Source: Propionivibrio dicarboxylicus
GTDB lineage: Bacteria > Pseudomonadota > Gammaproteobacteria > Burkholderiales > Rhodocyclaceae
Direction of reading: 5' to 3'
DNA: 64,000 nt
Assembly: GCF_900099695.1 (NCBI RefSeq)
Contig: NZ_FNCY01000001.1
Span: 372,001-436,000 of the forward strand
The translations under genes were made by a program, and so were the position numbers. The notes beneath the pieces are model-generated. The model did no database searches. It was not told the DNA's origin and was given only the letters and a program-made list of their open reading frames with translations. The first letter of the stretch is position 1; the number at the start of each line of letters is the position of its first letter. This document shows, one piece after another, positions 7,745-16,959 of the stretch.

Positions 7745-9460
7745 TCAGCGGTGGCCGCCCTCGACATAGTGATACGGGCTGTACTCGGGCCGCCAGAATT
7801 TGGCGTCGATCAAAGCATCGATCTGTGCGTCGCTCAGGTCGGCGGTCAGCCCTTCAGCACGCGCCTGACGGGCAACGGCCACGGCAATATCGCGCGACAC
7901 CCGGGGCATTTCGTTGAGCGGCGGCAGCAAAGCAGCGCCAACCTGCGTCCGCGCCGGCGACAAGGCAGCCAGGGCTCGGGCCGCCGCCAGGAACATCCCG
8001 TCGCTGACACGACGTGCCTTGACGGCCAAAGTCGCCAATCCAACGCCAGGGAAAATGTAGGAGTTGTTGGTTTGCGCAAACGTGTGCGTCTTGCCCTGGA
8101 ACTCAAAAGGCGCGAAGGGACTGCCGGTACCGACAATGGCACGGCCGTCGGTCCACTCGATTACCGAGGCCGGCTGCGCCTCGACACAGGCGGTCGGGTT
8201 CGAGAGCGGGAAAATGATCGGACGAGCCACATGACGTGCCATTTCCCGGATGATCGTCTCGGTGAAAACGCCGGCTTGGCCGGATACGCCAACCAGCACC
8301 GTCGGTTTGACGTTGCGCACGACATCGAGCAAGGCAATCTGCCCGGCCTGATCAAGTTGCCAGTCGGCAACATACCGACGATCCTGGACAAAGGCCTTCT
8401 GGAACGGCTCCAGATTCTCGGTCGCGTCGGTCACCAGTCCGTGACGGCCGACAATATGGAAGCGGCGGGCGGCGTCGCTATCGCTCAGCCCCGCTTCCAC
8501 CATTGCCCGCTTGATCAGGTCGGCAATGCCAATCCCGGCCGAACCGCCGCCAAGGATGACAATGCGTTGATCGACGAGGGCCTCGCCAGTGATCTGCACG
8601 GCAGCCATCAGCGCCCCGGTCGTCACGGACGCCGTCCCCTGAATATCGTCGTTGAAGCAGCACAGAAGGTCACGATAGCGTTCGAGCAGACGGCTGGCGT
8701 TGGTCTTGTGGAAGTCTTCCCATTGCAGCAGGACATTCGGCCAGCGCTTCATGACCGCCTGGACAAACGCTTCGATGAAGTCGTCGTACGCCTGCCCGGT
8801 GGTACGCCGTTGATGCAGACCGATATACATCGGGTCCTCGAGCAGGATGGCATTGTTGGTACCGACATCCAGAGTGATGGGCAGTGTCGTCGCCGGATTG
8901 ATGCCGCCGGCCGCCGAATAGATGGCGAGCTTGCCGATCGGTATCCCCATGCCGCCGGCACCGAGATCACCGAGTCCGAGGATGCGCTCGCCGTCGGTGA
9001 CAACGATGCACTCGACGGTGTCGAAGCGGGGATTGGCGAAGATTTCGTCGAGACGATCCTTGTGCGGCAGACTCAAAAAGAGGCCGCGCGGACGTTTGTA
9101 GATACGACTGAAACGTTGACAGCCAAGGCCGACCGAAGGCGTGTAGATGATCGGCAGAAGCTCTTCGATGTTGCGCGTCAGCAAGGCGTAATACAGCGTC
9201 TCGTTCGTATCCTGCAGTTCGCGCATGAAAACGTGCCGATCAAAATCGGTCGGCAACGCACGCAACGCGTCCATCCGCCGTTTGATCTGTTCATCGATCG
9301 AAAAGACGTGCGGCGGCAACAGTCCGTTCAAACCGAAGCCGTCGCGTTCCTCCTGCGTAAAGGCCGTTCCCTCGTTGTACAGCGGGTTGTCTAGCAGGTC
9401 GTAGCCCCGCAAAGATAGCCCCAGGCTGCCGACCGTGTCGGCGGAGTGTGTCGAAACCAT
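7745..9460 (-). CDS. maeA: NAD-type malic enzyme (oxidative decarboxylation of malate to pyruvate)
   Basis: 571 residues from the preferred ATG at 9460, close to E. coli MaeA (565) and colinear with it from memory. Motifs include the N-terminal LDNPLYNEGTAF, IYTPSVGLGCQRFS, GDLGAGGMGIPIGK, FNDDIQGTASV and the NAD-binding GGGSAGIGIAD. It lacks the C-terminal phosphotransacetylase domain of MaeB-type enzymes. The ATG at 9460 has GGAG nine bases upstream; in-frame ATG 9499 and TTG 9529 are also open, so up to 23 extra residues cannot be excluded. The enzyme links C4-dicarboxylates to pyruvate. Two CTAC-N8-GTAG palindromes lie upstream, the same pattern as before frdA. Confidence 0.93.
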   Translation of the reverse strand: MVSTHSADTVGSLGLSLRGYDLLDNPLYNEGTAFTQEERDGFGLNGLLPPHVFSIDEQIKRRMDALRALPTDFDRHVFMRELQDTNETLYYALLTRNIEELLPIIYTPSVGLGCQRFSRIYKRPRGLFLSLPHKDRLDEIFANPRFDTVECIVVTDGERILGLGDLGAGGMGIPIGKLAIYSAAGGINPATTLPITLDVGTNNAILLEDPMYIGLHQRRTTGQAYDDFIEAFVQAVMKRWPNVLLQWEDFHKTNASRLLERYRDLLCCFNDDIQGTASVTTGALMAAVQITGEALVDQRIVILGGGSAGIGIADLIKRAMVEAGLSDSDAARRFHIVGRHGLVTDATENLEPFQKAFVQDRRYVADWQLDQAGQIALLDVVRNVKPTVLVGVSGQAGVFTETIIREMARHVARPIIFPLSNPTACVEAQPASVIEWTDGRAIVGTGSPFAPFEFQGKTHTFAQTNNSYIFPGVGLATLAVKARRVSDGMFLAAARALAALSPARTQVGAALLPPLNEMPRVSRDIAVAVARQARAEGLTADLSDAQIDALIDAKFWRPEYSPYHYVEGGHR

Positions 9461-9640
9461 GAATGTCTGCTCCAGCAATTCGAGTGTGGCGCACGGCATG
9501 AGCCCCTGCTGCGCCAGCGTCCTGGCCAATCCACGAGCAAAGAAGAAAAAACAGCCCCCCGGCTGATCACGAACGGCACCCGGAACGCGAGGTCTGTCTT
9601 GCTCTCAACAGAGTTGTTGCGCCTCGCCTGAGCGGACGCA

Positions 9641-9715
9641 ATCATAGAGAGGAAAGAAAACGCTGGAACTACCTACCAGAGTAGTTCCAGCCCCACGCTA
9701 CTCGGGCGAGTAGCG
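9641..9715 (-). promoter_or_regulatory. Putative activator-dependent malic enzyme promoter with two CTAC-N8-GTAG operators
   Basis: CTGGAACTAC (9663-9672), 8 bp, GTAGTTCCAG (9681-9690) is a perfect 10-bp inverted repeat. CGCTACTCG-GG-CGAGTAGCG (9696-9715) is a second palindrome with the same CTAC-N8-GTAG core; the centres are 29 bp apart. On the minus strand a TATGAT -10 (9646-9641) follows the first palindrome by 16 bp, with no good -35, as expected when an activator occupies that position. No T-run follows the palindromes, so they are not terminators. The same motif recurs at 24623-24650, and half-sites recur at 56362-56394. Confidence 0.5.
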
Positions 9716-9762
9716 GCGATGACACGCGATGAAGGCCGGTTTTCCTGCCTGCACTTCCGGAC

Positions 9763-9782
9763 GGGCCGGCATTCGCCGGCCC
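9763..9782. other. Hairpin just downstream of transaldolase
   Basis: GGGCCGGC (9763-9770), ATTC loop, GCCGGCCC (9775-9782), a perfect 8-bp stem nine bases past the tal stop. No T-run follows on the minus strand, so it may protect the 3' end or act as a weak terminator rather than a canonical one. Confidence 0.4.
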
Positions 9783-9791
9783 CTAAAAATC

Positions 9792-10778
9792 TCAAGCTTC
9801 CAGCGTCTTGAGCCGGTTGGCCAGGAGAGCTTCCAGCGTTTCAAGCGCCTGAGTGAAACCGGCGATGCCTTCTGCCAATTTCTCGTCAGCCATGCGGTCA
9901 GCGACATGCATCTTCGCGAAAATCGCCTGATCCATCGGAATGCGTTCGATTGCGACCGTCTTCGCCACCTTGGCGTCCAACTTAAGCGGCAATTCGCCCT
10001 GCGTGGCCTGCAGTTCCTTCAATAGCGACGGCCCGATCGTCAGTAGATCGCAGCCCGCCAGTTCGGTAATCTCATCGACGTTACGGAAGCTTGCGCCCAT
10101 CACTTCGGTTTGATAGCCGAACTTCTTGTAGTAGTTATAAATTTGCGTGACGGAAACGACACCGGGATCTTCATGCGGCGCATAGCTCGCGCGGCCGGAA
10201 TCCTTCTTGTACCAGTCGAGAATGCGGCCGACAAACGGCGAAATCAGCGTCACACCGGCCTCGGCACAGGCCACTGCCTGGTGCATCCCGAAGAGCAGCG
10301 TCAGATTACAGTGAATGCCTTCCTTTTCCAGCACGGCCGCCGCCTGGATGCCTTCCCAGGTCGACGCGATCTTGATCAGCACACGCTCGCGCGAAACGCC
10401 GGCGGCTTCATACTGGGCAATCAACTGGCGCCCCTTGGCAATCGTCCCGTCGACATCGAAGGACAGGCGCGCATCGACCTCGGTCGATACGCGTCCCGGG
10501 ATGATCTGAAGGATCTTGAGGCCAAAGGCGACCGCCAACCGGTCGAAGGCCAAGGACACGACCTGAGCCGCTTCTGCGACAGCACCGCAATCGCGCCGCG
10601 CCTGCATCAGTGTTTCGTCGACGATGCCCTGGTATTGCGGCATCTGTGCCGCTGCCGTGATCAGCGACGGATTGGTCGTCGCATCGCGCGGCGTGAACGC
10701 CTCGATCGCCTGGATATCGCCGGTATCGGCGACCACGACCGTCATCGTCTTAAGTTGTTCGAGCAAACTTCCAGCCAT
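9792..10778 (-). CDS. tal: Transaldolase
   Basis: 328-residue class I transaldolase (TalB-like). The Schiff-base lysine is K136 in [15 protein letters not shown]. Other family motifs are ADTGDI near 18, DATTNPSL near 32, [18 protein letters not shown], and [13 protein letters not shown]. It transfers a dihydroxyacetone unit between sedoheptulose-7-P and glyceraldehyde-3-P in the non-oxidative pentose phosphate pathway. The ATG at 10778 follows GAGGAACGTAA. Divergent from the PPi-PFK gene with transketolase beyond it, giving a carbon-rearrangement cluster. Confidence 0.96.
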   Translation of the reverse strand: MAGSLLEQLKTMTVVVADTGDIQAIEAFTPRDATTNPSLITAAAQMPQYQGIVDETLMQARRDCGAVAEAAQVVSLAFDRLAVAFGLKILQIIPGRVSTEVDARLSFDVDGTIAKGRQLIAQYEAAGVSRERVLIKIASTWEGIQAAAVLEKEGIHCNLTLLFGMHQAVACAEAGVTLISPFVGRILDWYKKDSGRASYAPHEDPGVVSVTQIYNYYKKFGYQTEVMGASFRNVDEITELAGCDLLTIGPSLLKELQATQGELPLKLDAKVAKTVAIERIPMDQAIFAKMHVADRMADEKLAEGIAGFTQALETLEALLANRLKTLEA

Positions 10779-10870
10779 TTACGTTCCTCGTGCCTGATGG
10801 ATAAAAGGATAAAATTCGATTTTGCGCCTCTTTTCATTCGTCCGGAACCCGGAATACCGCAAAATCATAT

Positions 10871-10904
10871 TTCATTTGTATTTTGAAATGAACAAATGTA
10901 CATT
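10871..10904 (+). promoter_or_regulatory. Putative pfp promoter with interleaved inverted repeats
   Basis: A -35 TTGTAT (10876-10881), 17-bp spacer and -10 TACATT (10899-10904) lie in an AT-rich patch unlike its surroundings. TTCATTT (10871-10877) and AAATGAA (10886-10892) are inverted arms. CATTTGT (10873-10879) and ACAAATG (10892-10898) form a second interleaved pair. Both overlap the promoter, so a repressor or regulator site is plausible. No SD stronger than GAAG precedes the pfp ATG. Confidence 0.45.
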
Positions 10905-10977
10905 AGCATGATGTTTCAGCGAAGCGCCCCCGGTTCATGATGTCTCCTGTTTTTTTCCTATCCCATCATTCGAAGCT

Positions 10978-12684
10978 ATGAACTCACCTATCGCGAAATT
11001 TCAGGGAATCGCCGCACACAACTCCATTTTCGAACAGGCCGTGCGCCAGCTTCCCCTCCCCGTCTGCAGCGTGTTCGAATCGTCGACCCAACCGACCGCC
11101 ATTCAGTTCAAGGACACCGCGCAAACTCTGGGCACCAAGGACAGTGCCAAGGTTGCCGAGTCCTTCCCGAATACCGTCAAGGCCTCCGGTAACAAGGTGC
11201 TCGAAGGTGTCGGCGCCAACCCCAAGGTCGCGCAGGGCAAGCGCGTCGCCGTGCTGTTCTCCGGCGGCCCGGCCTCCGGCGGCCATAACGTCGTCTGCGG
11301 CATCAAGCGCGTGCTCGGTAACGGCAATACGCTGTTCGGCGTGAAGCCGGGCCCGAAAGGCCTGCTCAAGGGCAACCTTTTCGAGATCACCGACGCCGAC
11401 GTCAATAACATCATCAATACCGGCGGTTTCGATTTCCTTGGCACCGACCGCACCAAGATCAAGACGCCCGAGCAATTCGCCCAGGTCAAGGAAACCTGCA
11501 TCAAGCACAATCTCGATGCCATCGTCGTCATTGGTGGCGACGACTCGAACACCAACGCCGCCGTCCTTGCCGAATACCTCTATACCGGCATCAAGCCCGA
11601 CGGCTCGGGCGTCCAGGTCATCGGCGTGCCGAAAACCATCGACGGCGATCTGCAGATCGGCGATTTGCTGCCGATCTCCTTCGGTTTCGACACGGCCACC
11701 AAGATCTACGCCGAAATGGTCGGTAACATCCTGCAGGACACGCGTTCCTCGTTGAAATACTGGCATTTCATCAAGCTGATGGGCCGCTCGGCCTCGCACG
11801 TCACGCTCGAGGTCGGTCTGCAAACGCAACCGGCGATCACGCTGATCTCCGAAGAAATCGCCGAGAAGAAGCAATCGCTGAGCTCGATCGCCAACGACAT
11901 CGCCCAGGCCGTGGTCAAGCGCGCCGCGAAGGGCATTCATCATGGCGTCGTCGTGATCCCCGAAGGCGTGGTTGAATTCATCCCCGAAATGGGCGCTCTG
12001 ATCGCCGAACTGAACGATGTGCTGGCGCAACAGGCTGCCGCCTTCGAGAAGCTCGAGAAAGCCGAGCGTCCGGCCTTCGTCGCCGAGCTTCTGTCGGCTG
12101 ACAGCGCCGCGCTCTTCACCTCGCTGCCCGGCTACATCGTCGACATGCTGCTGGCCGAGCGGGATTCGCACGGCAACCTGCAGGTGTCGCTGATCCCGAC
12201 CGAGCAACTGCTGATCGACATGACCAAGCGCGCGCTCAAGGCCATGGACGCCAAGGTGCCGTTTGCGACAATGAACCACTTCTTCGGCTACGAAGGGCGC
12301 TGCGGCGCGCCGACCCTGTTCGATGCCGCCTATACCTACAACCTCGGCCTCACCGCCGGGTCGCTGATCCTCGACGGCCGCACCGGCTACATGGCGACGA
12401 TCACCGCACTGACGAGCGGCGGCGTACCCAAGGCAATTCCGTTGCCGGGCCTGCTCAATATCGAACGCCGTCACGGCCACGACGAATTCGTCATCGAGAA
12501 AGCGTTGGTCAAGACCGGTGCACCGGCCATGCAGTATTTCGTCGCGCATCGTGCCACCTGGTCGGAAGACGACTGCTTCGCTTCTCCCGGACCGCGTCAG
12601 ATCTGGGGCCCGACCGCCCTGCAGCAACCCATCACCGTCGCACTCAATAGCGGCGCCGACTCGCTGGCCTTCAAGATCGGCTAG
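10978..12684 (+). CDS. pfp: Pyrophosphate--fructose-6-phosphate 1-phosphotransferase (PPi-PFK)
   Basis: 568 residues, the long PPi-PFK form found in plants, spirochaetes and some bacteria; ATP-PFKs are about 320. Motifs: FSGGPASGGHNVVCG near 95; GGDDSNT at 186-192, where the second Asp of GGDD is the residue associated with pyrophosphate rather than ATP use; PKTIDGD at 218-224; MGRSASHVTLE near 262. It reversibly phosphorylates fructose-6-P with PPi, so it can serve glycolysis and gluconeogenesis. The ATG at 10978 has only a weak ribosome-binding site. Divergent from tal, followed by a strong terminator, then tkt. Confidence 0.95.
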   Translation: MNSPIAKFQGIAAHNSIFEQAVRQLPLPVCSVFESSTQPTAIQFKDTAQTLGTKDSAKVAESFPNTVKASGNKVLEGVGANPKVAQGKRVAVLFSGGPASGGHNVVCGIKRVLGNGNTLFGVKPGPKGLLKGNLFEITDADVNNIINTGGFDFLGTDRTKIKTPEQFAQVKETCIKHNLDAIVVIGGDDSNTNAAVLAEYLYTGIKPDGSGVQVIGVPKTIDGDLQIGDLLPISFGFDTATKIYAEMVGNILQDTRSSLKYWHFIKLMGRSASHVTLEVGLQTQPAITLISEEIAEKKQSLSSIANDIAQAVVKRAAKGIHHGVVVIPEGVVEFIPEMGALIAELNDVLAQQAAAFEKLEKAERPAFVAELLSADSAALFTSLPGYIVDMLLAERDSHGNLQVSLIPTEQLLIDMTKRALKAMDAKVPFATMNHFFGYEGRCGAPTLFDAAYTYNLGLTAGSLILDGRTGYMATITALTSGGVPKAIPLPGLLNIERRHGHDEFVIEKALVKTGAPAMQYFVAHRATWSEDDCFASPGPRQIWGPTALQQPITVALNSGADSLAFKIG

Positions 12685-12696
12685 CAAACTCTCAAT

Positions 12697-12728
12697 CCGG
12701 CCGGGGCAGCTGCCCCGGCCGGCTTTCT
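12697..12728 (+). terminator. Rho-independent terminator after pfp
   Basis: A 26-bp perfect palindrome (CCGGCCGGGGCAG and its complement, 12697-12722) is followed by CTTTCTT. It lies 12 bp past the pfp stop and separates pfp from tkt, so tkt probably has its own start or depends on read-through. Confidence 0.8.
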
Positions 12729-12765
12729 TGTGCGCACTGCCACTCACCAATTCAGGAGCACTCTC

Positions 12766-14769
12766 ATGGCAACACCGACTTCTCTGGCCAATGCGATCCG
12801 CATTCTGGCAATGGACGGCGTCCAGGCCGCCAACTCCGGACACCCCGGCGCCCCGATGGGCATGGCCGAAATCGCCGTCGCACTGTGGAACCGCCATCTC
12901 AAGCACAACCCGACCGATCCCAAGTGGGCCAATCGCGACCGTTTCGTGCTCTCGAACGGCCACGGCTCGATGCTGATCTACTCGTTGCTGCACCTCACCG
13001 GCTACGACCTCCCGCTCGACGAGCTGAAGAAATTCCGCCAACTGCACAGCAAGACCCCGGGCCACCCCGAAGTCGGCCACACGGCGGGCGTCGAAACGAC
13101 CACCGGACCGCTCGGCCAGGGCATCGGCAACGCCGTCGGCATGGCGCTGGCGGAAAAATTGCTCGCCGCCGAGTTCAACAAGGATGGTCACGCCATCGTC
13201 GACCACTACACCTACACCTTCCTCGGCGACGGCTGCCTGATGGAAGGCATCTCGCACGAAGTCTGCTCGCTGGCGGGTGTCTGGAAGCTGTCCAAGCTGA
13301 TCGCCCTCTATGACGACAACGGCATCTCGATCGATGGCCACGTCGAAGGCTGGTTCGGCGACGACACGCCGAAGCGCTTCGAAGCCTACGGCTGGAATGT
13401 CATCCGCAATGTCGACGGCCACGACGTCGACGCCGTCGACCGCGCCATCGCCGCCGCCAAGGCGCAGAGCGACAAGCCGACGCTGATCTGCTGCAAGACC
13501 GTCATCGGCAAGGGCTCGCCGAACAAGGCCGGCACCCACGACGTGCACGGCGCCCCCCTCGGCAAGGACGAAGTCGCCGCCACCCGTGCCGCGCTCGGCA
13601 TCACTGCCGAGCCCTTCGAAATTGCCGCCGACGTGCGCGCCGCCTGGGATGCACGGTCTGCCGGCGCCCAGCTGCAATCGGCCTGGACGGCCAAATTCGC
13701 CGCCTATCGTCAGGCTTTCCCGGAACTCGCCGCCGAGTTCGAGCGCCGCATGGCCGGCGATCTCGCTGCCGATTACGCCACCAAAGCCACCGAGGCGCTC
13801 CAGGCTGTCGCCGAGAAGGGCGAAGTCATCGCCACGCGCAAATCCTCGCAGAACGCCATCCAGGCACTCGCCGCGCTGATGCCGGAATTCGTCGGCGGAT
13901 CGGCCGACCTCGCACCGTCGAACCTGACAATGTGGAAGGGCTGCCGCGAAATCAAGCCCGAAACCATCGCCCAAGGCGGCAACTACCTGCACTACGGCGT
14001 GCGTGAATTCGGCATGGCAGCGATCATGAACGGTCTCTGCCTGCACGGCGGTTTCCGCCCCTTCGGCGGCACTTTCCTGATGTTCTCGGAATACGCCCGC
14101 AACGCCATCCGTATGGCATCGCTGATGAAGATCAACCCGATCTACGTGTTCACGCACGACTCGGTCGGTGTCGGCGAAGACGGCCCGACGCACCAACCGA
14201 TCGAGCAGACGGCAACGCTGCGCATGATCCCGAACCTCGATGTCTGGCGTCCCTGCGACAGCGTCGAAGCCTTCGTCGCCTGGCAGATCGCGGTCGAACA
14301 CCGCCAGACGCCGACGGCGCTGATCCTCACCCGCCAGAATCTCGCGCATAACGCGCGCGACGCTGCCCAAGTCGCCGCCATCCGCAAGGGTGGCTACGTG
14401 CTCAAGGACTGCGCCGGCACACCGAAGGCGGTGATTATCGCCACCGGTTCGGAAGTGTCGCTGGCCGTCGCCGCACAGCAGGCGCTCGCCGACAAGGGCA
14501 TTCCGGTTCGCGTCGTCTCGATGCCGTCGAACTTCGTCTTCGACCAACAGGACGCCGCCTACCGCGACAGCGTGCTGCCGCGCGGCATTCCGCGCGTCGC
14601 CGTCGAAGCCGGCTCGACGACGGGCTGGTACCGCTATGTCGGTCTTGAAGGTGCCGTCGTCGGGATCGACCGCTTTGGCGAATGCGGCCCCGCCGCGCAG
14701 GTCTTCGAATACCTGGGCATCACTGCCGCCAAGGTGGAAGAAGCGGTCACCGGCGTCCTTCGGAAGTAA
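12766..14769 (+). CDS. tkt: Transketolase
   Basis: 667 residues, typical length. The thiamine diphosphate site [18 protein letters not shown]...LIALYDDN lies near 155-187. [21 protein letters not shown] and the pyrimidine-domain motif FGVREFGM-like [15 protein letters not shown] are present. It transfers two-carbon units in the pentose phosphate pathway. The ATG at 12766 follows CAGGAGCACTCTC; the frame is open 12 codons further upstream but without an SD. The adjacent tal and pfp form the same carbon-rearrangement set. Confidence 0.97.
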   Translation: MATPTSLANAIRILAMDGVQAANSGHPGAPMGMAEIAVALWNRHLKHNPTDPKWANRDRFVLSNGHGSMLIYSLLHLTGYDLPLDELKKFRQLHSKTPGHPEVGHTAGVETTTGPLGQGIGNAVGMALAEKLLAAEFNKDGHAIVDHYTYTFLGDGCLMEGISHEVCSLAGVWKLSKLIALYDDNGISIDGHVEGWFGDDTPKRFEAYGWNVIRNVDGHDVDAVDRAIAAAKAQSDKPTLICCKTVIGKGSPNKAGTHDVHGAPLGKDEVAATRAALGITAEPFEIAADVRAAWDARSAGAQLQSAWTAKFAAYRQAFPELAAEFERRMAGDLAADYATKATEALQAVAEKGEVIATRKSSQNAIQALAALMPEFVGGSADLAPSNLTMWKGCREIKPETIAQGGNYLHYGVREFGMAAIMNGLCLHGGFRPFGGTFLMFSEYARNAIRMASLMKINPIYVFTHDSVGVGEDGPTHQPIEQTATLRMIPNLDVWRPCDSVEAFVAWQIAVEHRQTPTALILTRQNLAHNARDAAQVAAIRKGGYVLKDCAGTPKAVIIATGSEVSLAVAAQQALADKGIPVRVVSMPSNFVFDQQDAAYRDSVLPRGIPRVAVEAGSTTGWYRYVGLEGAVVGIDRFGECGPAAQVFEYLGITAAKVEEAVTGVLRK

Positions 14770-14787
14770 GACTGCCAGCCAGAAAGT

Positions 14788-14818
14788 AAAAGGCCCTCGC
14801 CGCGGCGAGGGCCTTTTT
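14788..14818. terminator. Bidirectional terminator between tkt and tctA
   Basis: AAAAGGCCCTCGCC and GGCGAGGGCCTTTTT flank a short GC centre, giving a long symmetrical stem with an A-run on one side and a T-run on the other. It can serve the convergent tkt (plus) and tctA (minus). Confidence 0.88.
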
Positions 14819-14835
14819 ATTGCAGTTGGAAATCG

Positions 14836-16335
14836 TCAGGCCACCTTGCGGAAGCGCTTCAGCACGGCACTGACCAGCGGCCAGGACAGCAGCAACACCG
14901 CCAGCACCATGATCGTCGCCACCAGCGGCGAATTGGTCCAGAAGATGCTGAGCGACCCCTTGGACATCATCATCGACTGGCGGAAGGCATCCTCCGCCTT
15001 GTCCCCCAAGACCATGGCCAGCACCATTGGCGCGATCGGATAACCGAGTTTCTTGAACACGTAACCCAACACGCCGAAGGGCAGGGCCAGCCACAGGTCG
15101 AGCCGCGAACCACTGATCGTGTAGGCGCCGATGAAACAGACGACAACGATCAGCGGACCGATGATCGAGAACGGAATGCGCAGGATCGCAGCAAACATCG
15201 GCACCGTCGCCAACACCAGGACCACGGCCATGACGTTGCCCAGATACATGCTGGCGATCGTGCCCCAGACAAAATCCGGCCGTTCGATAAACAGCATCGG
15301 TCCGGGCGTCAGGCCCCAGATCATCAACCCCCCCATCATTACCGCTGCCGTTGCCGACCCCGGTACGCCCAGCGCCAACATCGGCAGGATCGCGCAGGTT
15401 CCGGCCGAGTGATCGGCAGTCTCCGGCGCCACCACCCCAGCGGGCTCGCCCTTGCCGAAATTGTCCTTGTTGCGCGAGAAACGCTTGGCCAGACCGTAGC
15501 TCATGAACGATGCGGCCGTCGGCCCGCCCGGCGTGATGCCCATCCAGCAACCGATGACGGCGCTCCGCAACAGCGTCAGCCAGTGTCCCGGCATCGAAGC
15601 AACCGCCTTGAACACATCGCGAATGCGGATGCGCGCATGGATACCGTCGAAACGCAGTCCCTCTTCCATCGTCTGCATGAGCTCGCCCAGACCGAAGAGG
15701 CCGATGACCGCCACCAGGAAACTGATGCCCTTGACGAGTTCCGAGAAGCCGAATGTCAGACGCATGTTGCCGGAAATGCCATCCATGCCGACCGTCGCGC
15801 AAGCGAAGCCGAGCATCATCGAGACGACTGCCTTCCAGGCCGAACCGCTGCCCATGCCGATGAAGCTGGCAAAAGTCAGCAGGAAGACGGCAAAGTACTC
15901 GGGCGAACTGAACTGCAACGCAAACTCGGTGACCCATCCCGACAAGAGCGTGATGACCACAACGCCGAACATCGCACCGGACCCCGCCGACATGAAGGCC
16001 AGCGTCAGGGCGTGCGTCGCATGTCCCTGCTGCGCCATCGGATAGCCGTCGAAGGTCGTCGCCACCGAAGAAGGCTCGCCCGGAATATTGAACAGGATCG
16101 AGGTCGTCGACCCGCCGAACAGGGCGCCCCAGTACATACTGGTAAGCAGAATGATGGCCGACACCGGGTCCATCGTGAAGGTCAGCGGCAACAGCAAGGA
16201 CACGCCGTTCGGCGCCCCGAGCCCGGGCAACACCCCGACCAGAATACCCAGCAAGACGCCGACGGCCATCAGCGCCAGGTGGAAGAGCGAAAACGCAATC
16301 GAAAAGCCGTCGAGCAAGTTACTGAAATTGTCCAA
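14836..16335 (-). CDS. tctA: Tripartite tricarboxylate transporter large membrane subunit TctA
   Basis: 499 residues with about 11-12 hydrophobic segments. Family motifs are GVLPGLGAPNGVSLLLPLTF near residue 38, MYWGALFGGSTTSILFNIPGEPSSVATTFDGYPMA near 66-103, and a matching second half (GTCAILPMLALGVPGSATAAVMMGGLMIWGLTPGP). The start is TTG at 16335, supported by GGGGAG eight bases upstream; no ATG lies in a sensible place. With TctB and the periplasmic TctC it forms a secondary transporter for carboxylates. Last gene of the pdxA2-tctCBA unit. Confidence 0.94.
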   Translation of the reverse strand: MDNFSNLLDGFSIAFSLFHLALMAVGVLLGILVGVLPGLGAPNGVSLLLPLTFTMDPVSAIILLTSMYWGALFGGSTTSILFNIPGEPSSVATTFDGYPMAQQGHATHALTLAFMSAGSGAMFGVVVITLLSGWVTEFALQFSSPEYFAVFLLTFASFIGMGSGSAWKAVVSMMLGFACATVGMDGISGNMRLTFGFSELVKGISFLVAVIGLFGLGELMQTMEEGLRFDGIHARIRIRDVFKAVASMPGHWLTLLRSAVIGCWMGITPGGPTAASFMSYGLAKRFSRNKDNFGKGEPAGVVAPETADHSAGTCAILPMLALGVPGSATAAVMMGGLMIWGLTPGPMLFIERPDFVWGTIASMYLGNVMAVVLVLATVPMFAAILRIPFSIIGPLIVVVCFIGAYTISGSRLDLWLALPFGVLGYVFKKLGYPIAPMVLAMVLGDKAEDAFRQSMMMSKGSLSIFWTNSPLVATIMVLAVLLLSWPLVSAVLKRFRKVA

Positions 16336-16392
16336 CGCAAACTCCCCAGAATGATTTATTGCGGTGTGCGCTTTGTTCCCGGATCAATGCAC

Positions 16393-16893
16393 TCAGTGAA
16401 TGCCGAGCATCGCTTCGAGCGGCCCCTTGAGCAAGGGAACCTGGAACCACACTTCGAAGAGGAAATAGTTGGCGACGGCAGCGGACAAAGCCACAGCAAG
16501 CGCCTTATGGACCGGATAGTGCCCCTGGAACACCATCACGCAGAACAAGTACAGGATCATGCCGACATAGACCCCGAGGAACGAGGACACCAACACAAAC
16601 AAGAACATGGGACCGAAGAAGGCGGTGACACGATGCGCCTGTTCGGTCGTCAGGAAGGCTTCCAGCCGCTCGCGGTGATGAACAAGCGCCATCGCCAGAT
16701 TGACGCCGCTGGCGAAGATCAGGATCAAGCCGACGTAAAACGGGAAATAACCCGGCTGGGGACCGGCATCGCCCCATCCGGTGCCGAACTCCAGCGATCC
16801 GAAACAGACGACGGCGCCGATTGACGCGGTCACCAGCGCGGTCGCGATTTCCATGGCGAAACGGGATAGCAGCACCCCGGACGTGGTTCGCAT
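16393..16893 (-). CDS. tctB: Tripartite tricarboxylate transporter small membrane subunit TctB
   Basis: 166 residues with four predicted transmembrane segments (IATALVTASIGAVVCFGSLEF; GYFPFYVGLILIFASGVNLAMAL; VTAFFGPMFLFVLVSSFLGVYVGMILYLFCVMVF; ALAVALSAAVANYFLFEVWF) and the family signature GPQPGYFPFYVG. The ATG at 16893 is preceded by AGGAG at nine bases; an in-frame TTG eight codons upstream lacks this. It completes the membrane part of the TTT transporter. Confidence 0.9.
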   Translation of the reverse strand: MRTTSGVLLSRFAMEIATALVTASIGAVVCFGSLEFGTGWGDAGPQPGYFPFYVGLILIFASGVNLAMALVHHRERLEAFLTTEQAHRVTAFFGPMFLFVLVSSFLGVYVGMILYLFCVMVFQGHYPVHKALAVALSAAVANYFLFEVWFQVPLLKGPLEAMLGIH

Positions 16894-16919
16894 AGTCCAA
16901 CTCCTTGAGTGTTTCAATT

Positions 16920-16942
16920 GGAGCGGCGCCCCGCGCCGCTCC
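16920..16942 (-). other. Intercistronic hairpin between tctC and tctB
   Basis: GGAGCGGCG (16920-16928), CCCCG loop, CGCCGCTCC (16934-16942): a perfect 9-bp GC-rich stem with no T-run after it on the minus strand. It sits directly after the binding-protein gene and could stabilise its mRNA or attenuate transcription of the membrane subunits. A similar element follows the TRAP binding protein at 55042-55071. Confidence 0.55.
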
Positions 16943-16959
16943 CCGGCGATCCCGAATGA

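Noticed and set aside
7715-9394. 559-codon plus-strand open frame opposite the malic enzyme gene
   Set aside because: Antisense to a recognised enzyme; begins inside the malic enzyme terminator.
9663-9715. Intrinsic terminators of transaldolase
   Set aside because: The palindromes lack a T-run on the minus strand and share a fixed core with sites upstream of other genes, so they look like operators.
10984-14547. 1187-codon open frame on the minus strand across pfp and tkt
   Set aside because: It is antisense to two well-recognised genes, has a low-complexity composition rich in G, R, D, E and V typical of the mirror frame of high-GC genes, and matches no family.
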